DNA from: an uncultured Eubacteriales bacterium
GTDB lineage: Bacteria; Bacillota; Clostridia; Christensenellales; Aristaeellaceae
Direction: 5' to 3'
Length of the DNA: 34,517 bases
NCBI GenBank assembly: GCA_902793245.1
Contig: CADBCX010000020.1
Location: 1 to 34,517, forward strand
Numbering within the stretch: the stretch's first letter is position 1; every line of letters begins with the position of its first letter. Under the pieces are notes generated by a model, which saw nothing but the letters and a program-made list of their open reading frames with translations, searched no databases and was not told the origin of the DNA. The position numbers and the translations under genes are program-made. Below are positions 32,578 to 34,517 of the stretch, piece by piece.

Positions 32578-32721
32578 GTTAGGAGTGAGGAGTTAGGAGT
32601 GAGGAGTTAGGAGTGAGGAGTTTTATATAGTTGAACAATGAAACGCAGACTTGGCTTCACGCTGAAAGCATCATCATTCTAAAACTCCTAACTCCTCACT
32701 CCTCACTCCTCACTCCTCACT
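32578..32721. repeat. Fold-back dispersed repeat, copy 2
   Basis: The left arm has three tandem copies of AGTTAGGAGTGAGG (32578-32619), and the right arm (32682-32721) reads CTCCTAACTCC followed by repeated TCACTCC units. The core (32625-32680) read in reverse matches the core of copy 1 at 648-752, including TTTAGAATGATGATGCT and GTCTGCGTTTCATTG. The arms differ from copy 1 in number of units. It lies between the uridine kinase and acetyltransferase genes and may form a very long hairpin in RNA. Confidence 0.88.
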
Positions 32722-32732
32722 GAAAATTTCTT

Positions 32733-33377
32733 TCATTGTCCCGCTCCGGGTAAGGTCAGGTCGGTGGCCCAGCCCTGCAGGGTGCTTTGCAGGTAGCCCG
32801 CCAGGATGGGCACGATGCGGGTGTTCTTGCCGCCCTTCATCACCACCACGTCGGCGTCCTGGATGTAGTTTTTGATCCAGCGGTCATACATGGGTTTCAC
32901 GGTGGACAGGTACTGGTCGGCGATATTGTCGATCTGGCGTCCGCGTTCCTTGATATCGCGGCTGATGCGGCGCAGCAGGCAGATATCCGGTTCCACGTTG
33001 ATATACAGCTTCAGGAACATCTTGTCCCGCAGGCGGGGGTCATAGAAGGAATGGATGCCCTCCACGATCAGCACCGGCGCGGGATAAATCATTTCGGTGG
33101 TATCCTTCCGCGCGTGCAGGGAGAAGTCATAGGCTTTGCGGGTCACGGGCCGGCCTTCCATCAGCTCGCACACGTCGTGATACAGCAAATCATGGTCAAA
33201 GATGCTCGGCTCGTCGTAGTTCAGATGGGTTTTTTCCTCGAAGGTCAAGTCCGGGTGATCGAAATAATACGCGTCCTGATTGATGAGCACGCCCTTCACG
33301 CCCATGTCCCGCATGAGCTCGTTGGCCAGGGTGGTCTTGCCCGAACCGCTGGCCCCGCAGATTCCGATAAACAGCAT
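32733..33377 (-). CDS. udk: Uridine kinase
   Basis: A 214-residue cytoplasmic kinase that phosphorylates uridine and cytidine in pyrimidine salvage. The P-loop GASGSGKT lies at 8-15. Family landmarks follow: NQDAYYFDHPDLTFEEK, NYDEPSIFDHDLL, VLIVEGIHSFYDPRLRD, RRISRDIKERGR and VVMKGGKN. Length is normal. The start at 33377 is preferred because the open frame further upstream runs into the two tRNA genes and its extra residues are only a translation of tRNA sequence. AAGGGGG lies upstream of the ATG. Confidence 0.92.
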   Translation of the reverse strand: MLFIGICGASGSGKTTLANELMRDMGVKGVLINQDAYYFDHPDLTFEEKTHLNYDEPSIFDHDLLYHDVCELMEGRPVTRKAYDFSLHARKDTTEMIYPAPVLIVEGIHSFYDPRLRDKMFLKLYINVEPDICLLRRISRDIKERGRQIDNIADQYLSTVKPMYDRWIKNYIQDADVVVMKGGKNTRIVPILAGYLQSTLQGWATDLTLPGAGQ

Positions 33378-33404
33378 TCCATCGTCCCCCTTCCCGTTTT
33401 CCCC

Positions 33405-33433
33405 AAAATACCGCATTTTTCGGCCCGCGTCAA
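33405..33433 (-). promoter_or_regulatory. Promoter of udk, TTGACG-17-TATTTT
   Basis: Minus strand TTGACG (33428-33433) and TATTTT (33405-33410), 17-base spacer, about 28 bases upstream of the uridine kinase start. It is divergent from the tRNA promoter. Confidence 0.6.
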
Positions 33434-33489
33434 GAGAAAATGACGTTTCCGTTCCGGCATGCTTTTTTTCAGCGGAGTCAAAAAAGCTA

Positions 33490-33518
33490 TTGACAAAACG
33501 CTGAAAATGATGTATGAT
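33490..33518 (+). promoter_or_regulatory. tRNA promoter TTGACA-17-TATGAT
   Basis: TTGACA (33490-33495) and TATGAT (33513-33518), 17-base spacer, about 28 bases before the first tRNA. Confidence 0.8.
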
Positions 33519-33546
33519 TACTTTCGCACTATGAAAGTGCGCATGA

Positions 33547-33623
<77 letters not shown>

Positions 33624-33627
33624 ATTT

Positions 33628-33701
33628 GGCTCCGTAGCTCAGCTGGCTAGAGCATTCGGTTCATACCCGGAGTGTCAATGGTTCGAATCCGTTCGGAGCC
33701 A
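33628..33701 (+). tRNA. tRNA-Met (CAT), elongator
   Basis: A 74-base cloverleaf without encoded CCA (the genomic bases are ACTT). Acceptor GGCTCCG/CGGAGCC pairs fully, anticodon loop TTCATAC gives CAT, T-arm AATGG-TTCGAAT-CCGTT has one G-U pair. A CAT tRNA could also be the lysidine-modified Ile tRNA, but the body matches elongator Met. It follows the initiator after 4 bases, so both are in one transcript. Confidence 0.93.
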
Positions 33702-33710
33702 CTTAGAAAG

Positions 33711-33746
33711 AAACGCTGATGCCGTCAAGGTTTCAGCGTTTTTTTC
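33711..33746 (+). terminator. Terminator of the tRNA operon
   Basis: AAACGCTGA (33711-33719) pairs with TCAGCGTTT (33733-33741), followed by TTTT. Confidence 0.88.
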
Positions 33747-33881
33747 TTTGCTGTTTTCCAAGCTTTGGGCGTCTTGTATTTGTGGTTTTTATTCCGTTTT
33801 TGTTCCGCGCACGCCCCTGAAAATTGAGAGGAGCGAGGGACCTCTCTCCTTCGTTGTCATCCTGAATGTAAGGCCGAAGCG

Positions 33882-34205
33882 CCCAAAAGCCTTCCCCTTG
33901 AGGGGAAGGTGTCAGGCGCGGAACCAACTTGAGTCAATGTACCGGAGTTGTTCGCGCCTGACGGATGAGGTGTTCCCCCGAAGCGACAGGGACGAGGCCA
34001 CCTCATCCGAGCCGCGCGAATTGTCTTGGTCGCTCTTTCCATCTTTGTTCCGCGCGGCCCACCATCAGGTCCCCTTCGACTTCGCTCAGGGCAGGCTCTC
34101 GACTCCGCTGCGCTCCGCTCGTGATGACAGCCCGGCCTTCGCTGAAAACAGTCCACTGGACTGTTTTCCGGGCGCTGCGGCCCCCTCAAGGGGAAGGCTT
34201 TTGGG
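33882..34205. repeat. Composite palindromic repeat block, 24-bp inverted ends
   Basis: CCCAAAAGCCTTCCCCTTGA... (33882-33905, 24 bases) and its exact complement (34182-34205) enclose 276 bases made of further short repeats, including CGGATGAGGTG and CACCTCATCCG and a TTCGACTTCGCTCAGGGCAG stretch. The left arm is itself a hairpin (CCTTCCCC-TTGA-GGGGAAGG). The arms match the repeat at 27881-27949. Just outside, CCTTCGCTTCGCTCAGAATG (34210-34229) is another widespread repeat piece. I see no gene between 33747 and 34230. Confidence 0.78.
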
Positions 34206-34230
34206 AGGTCCTTCGCTTCGCTCAGAATGA

Positions 34231-34517
34231 CAGGCGGGGCGGCGCGAAAAGTTTGAAGCGCAGGCCACGGGTTCGCATGCGGGCGAAGCGAAAATCCTGC
34301 CCGGCGCGCCGGTCATCCAGTGCAACAATATGCAGGAAGTGGTCGAAAGCATCATCGCCGCCATTCAAAAGGGCGAGATGAAAGGCATTTCCGAAGAAGT
34401 GCGCCAGGCCGTCCTCCGGCCCGACGCGCAGGTGCTGGTGCTGTTCATCAGCGCTCCGCTTTCCATGGATCAGATTCCCGCCGAAGATCGGGCGGCGTTG
34501 GAACAGCTTCAAAAGGA
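34231..34517 (+). CDS. Partial unidentified reading frame at the window end
   Basis: An open frame runs from just after a TGA at 34228-34230 to the end of the window. From about 34290 it looks like real protein: LPGAPVIQCNNMQEVVESI, KGISEEVRQAVL, VLVLFISAPLSMDQIP. The first ATG is at 34330, in the middle of this well-formed sequence and without a ribosome binding site, and the upstream side joins directly to the repeat block. Either the true start was displaced by the repeat, leaving a broken gene, or an unusual start is used. The family is not recognised. Confidence 0.45.

Noticed and set aside
32578..32721. CRISPR array
   Set aside because: The 7- and 14-base units are directly tandem without spacers, and no cas genes are present.

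Overview
The window is about 34.5 kb of bacterial chromosome, most likely from a GC-rich member of the Clostridia (Bacillota) living in a gut or rumen. I base this on strong AGGAGG-type ribosome binding sites, TTGACA/TATAAT promoters, a Gram-positive-style GAAC-N4-GTTC box, a PBP5-type carboxypeptidase, paired ECF sigma/anti-sigma genes, and a mannobiose-type 2-epimerase next to a GH130 phosphorylase. Species cannot be read from the sequence. No plasmid, phage or transposase gene is visible.

Left end (1-4230). Intergenic hairpin repeats come first. Two eroded genes follow on the minus strand: a frameshifted secreted protein without a start codon, and a 44-codon remnant behind an intact promoter and operator. 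The first full gene is a 1089-residue DUF5107/TPR protein of carbohydrate metabolism, also on the minus strand.

Central module (4542-20182). This is the most interesting part. A consensus promoter drives four very large genes in one direction: an exported, membrane-anchored von Willebrand A (VWA) protein with a row of Ig-like repeats; a 1301-residue tubulin/FtsZ-like protein with a histone-H1-like basic tail; a coiled-coil membrane protein; and a polytopic membrane protein that appears to join a degenerate SF2-helicase/DUF1998-like scaffold to a zinc-knuckle plus HELTH metallopeptidase of DA1-like type. I infer one envelope-associated cytoskeletal complex: a surface VWA sensor or adhesin, a cytoplasmic filament, and two membrane adaptors, one with protease activity. 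VWA plus FtsZ-like neighbourhoods have been described as a predicted membrane-remodelling system (Makarova and Koonin, 2010). The last two genes here look unusual for that system.

Region 20183-22682 holds an ECF sigma factor and an overlapping membrane protein that is probably its regulator. Region 22790-27814 is a mannoside operon behind one promoter and a 27-base operator palindrome: 2-epimerase, LacI-family regulator, 4-O-beta-D-mannosyl-D-glucose phosphorylase, and a GH43-type hydrolase. A short ORF between operator and epimerase looks like the scar of a deleted gene, and no transporter is present.

Region 28007-33433 is on the minus strand: a second ECF sigma/zinc-finger anti-sigma pair, a small HTH protein behind a perfect promoter and a LexA-like box, a D-Ala-D-Ala carboxypeptidase, a GNAT acetyltransferase and uridine kinase. 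Two methionine tRNAs (initiator, then elongator) follow on the plus strand with their own promoter and terminator. The window ends in a block of palindromic repeats and the start of an unidentified reading frame. Two dispersed repeat families have several copies in the window.
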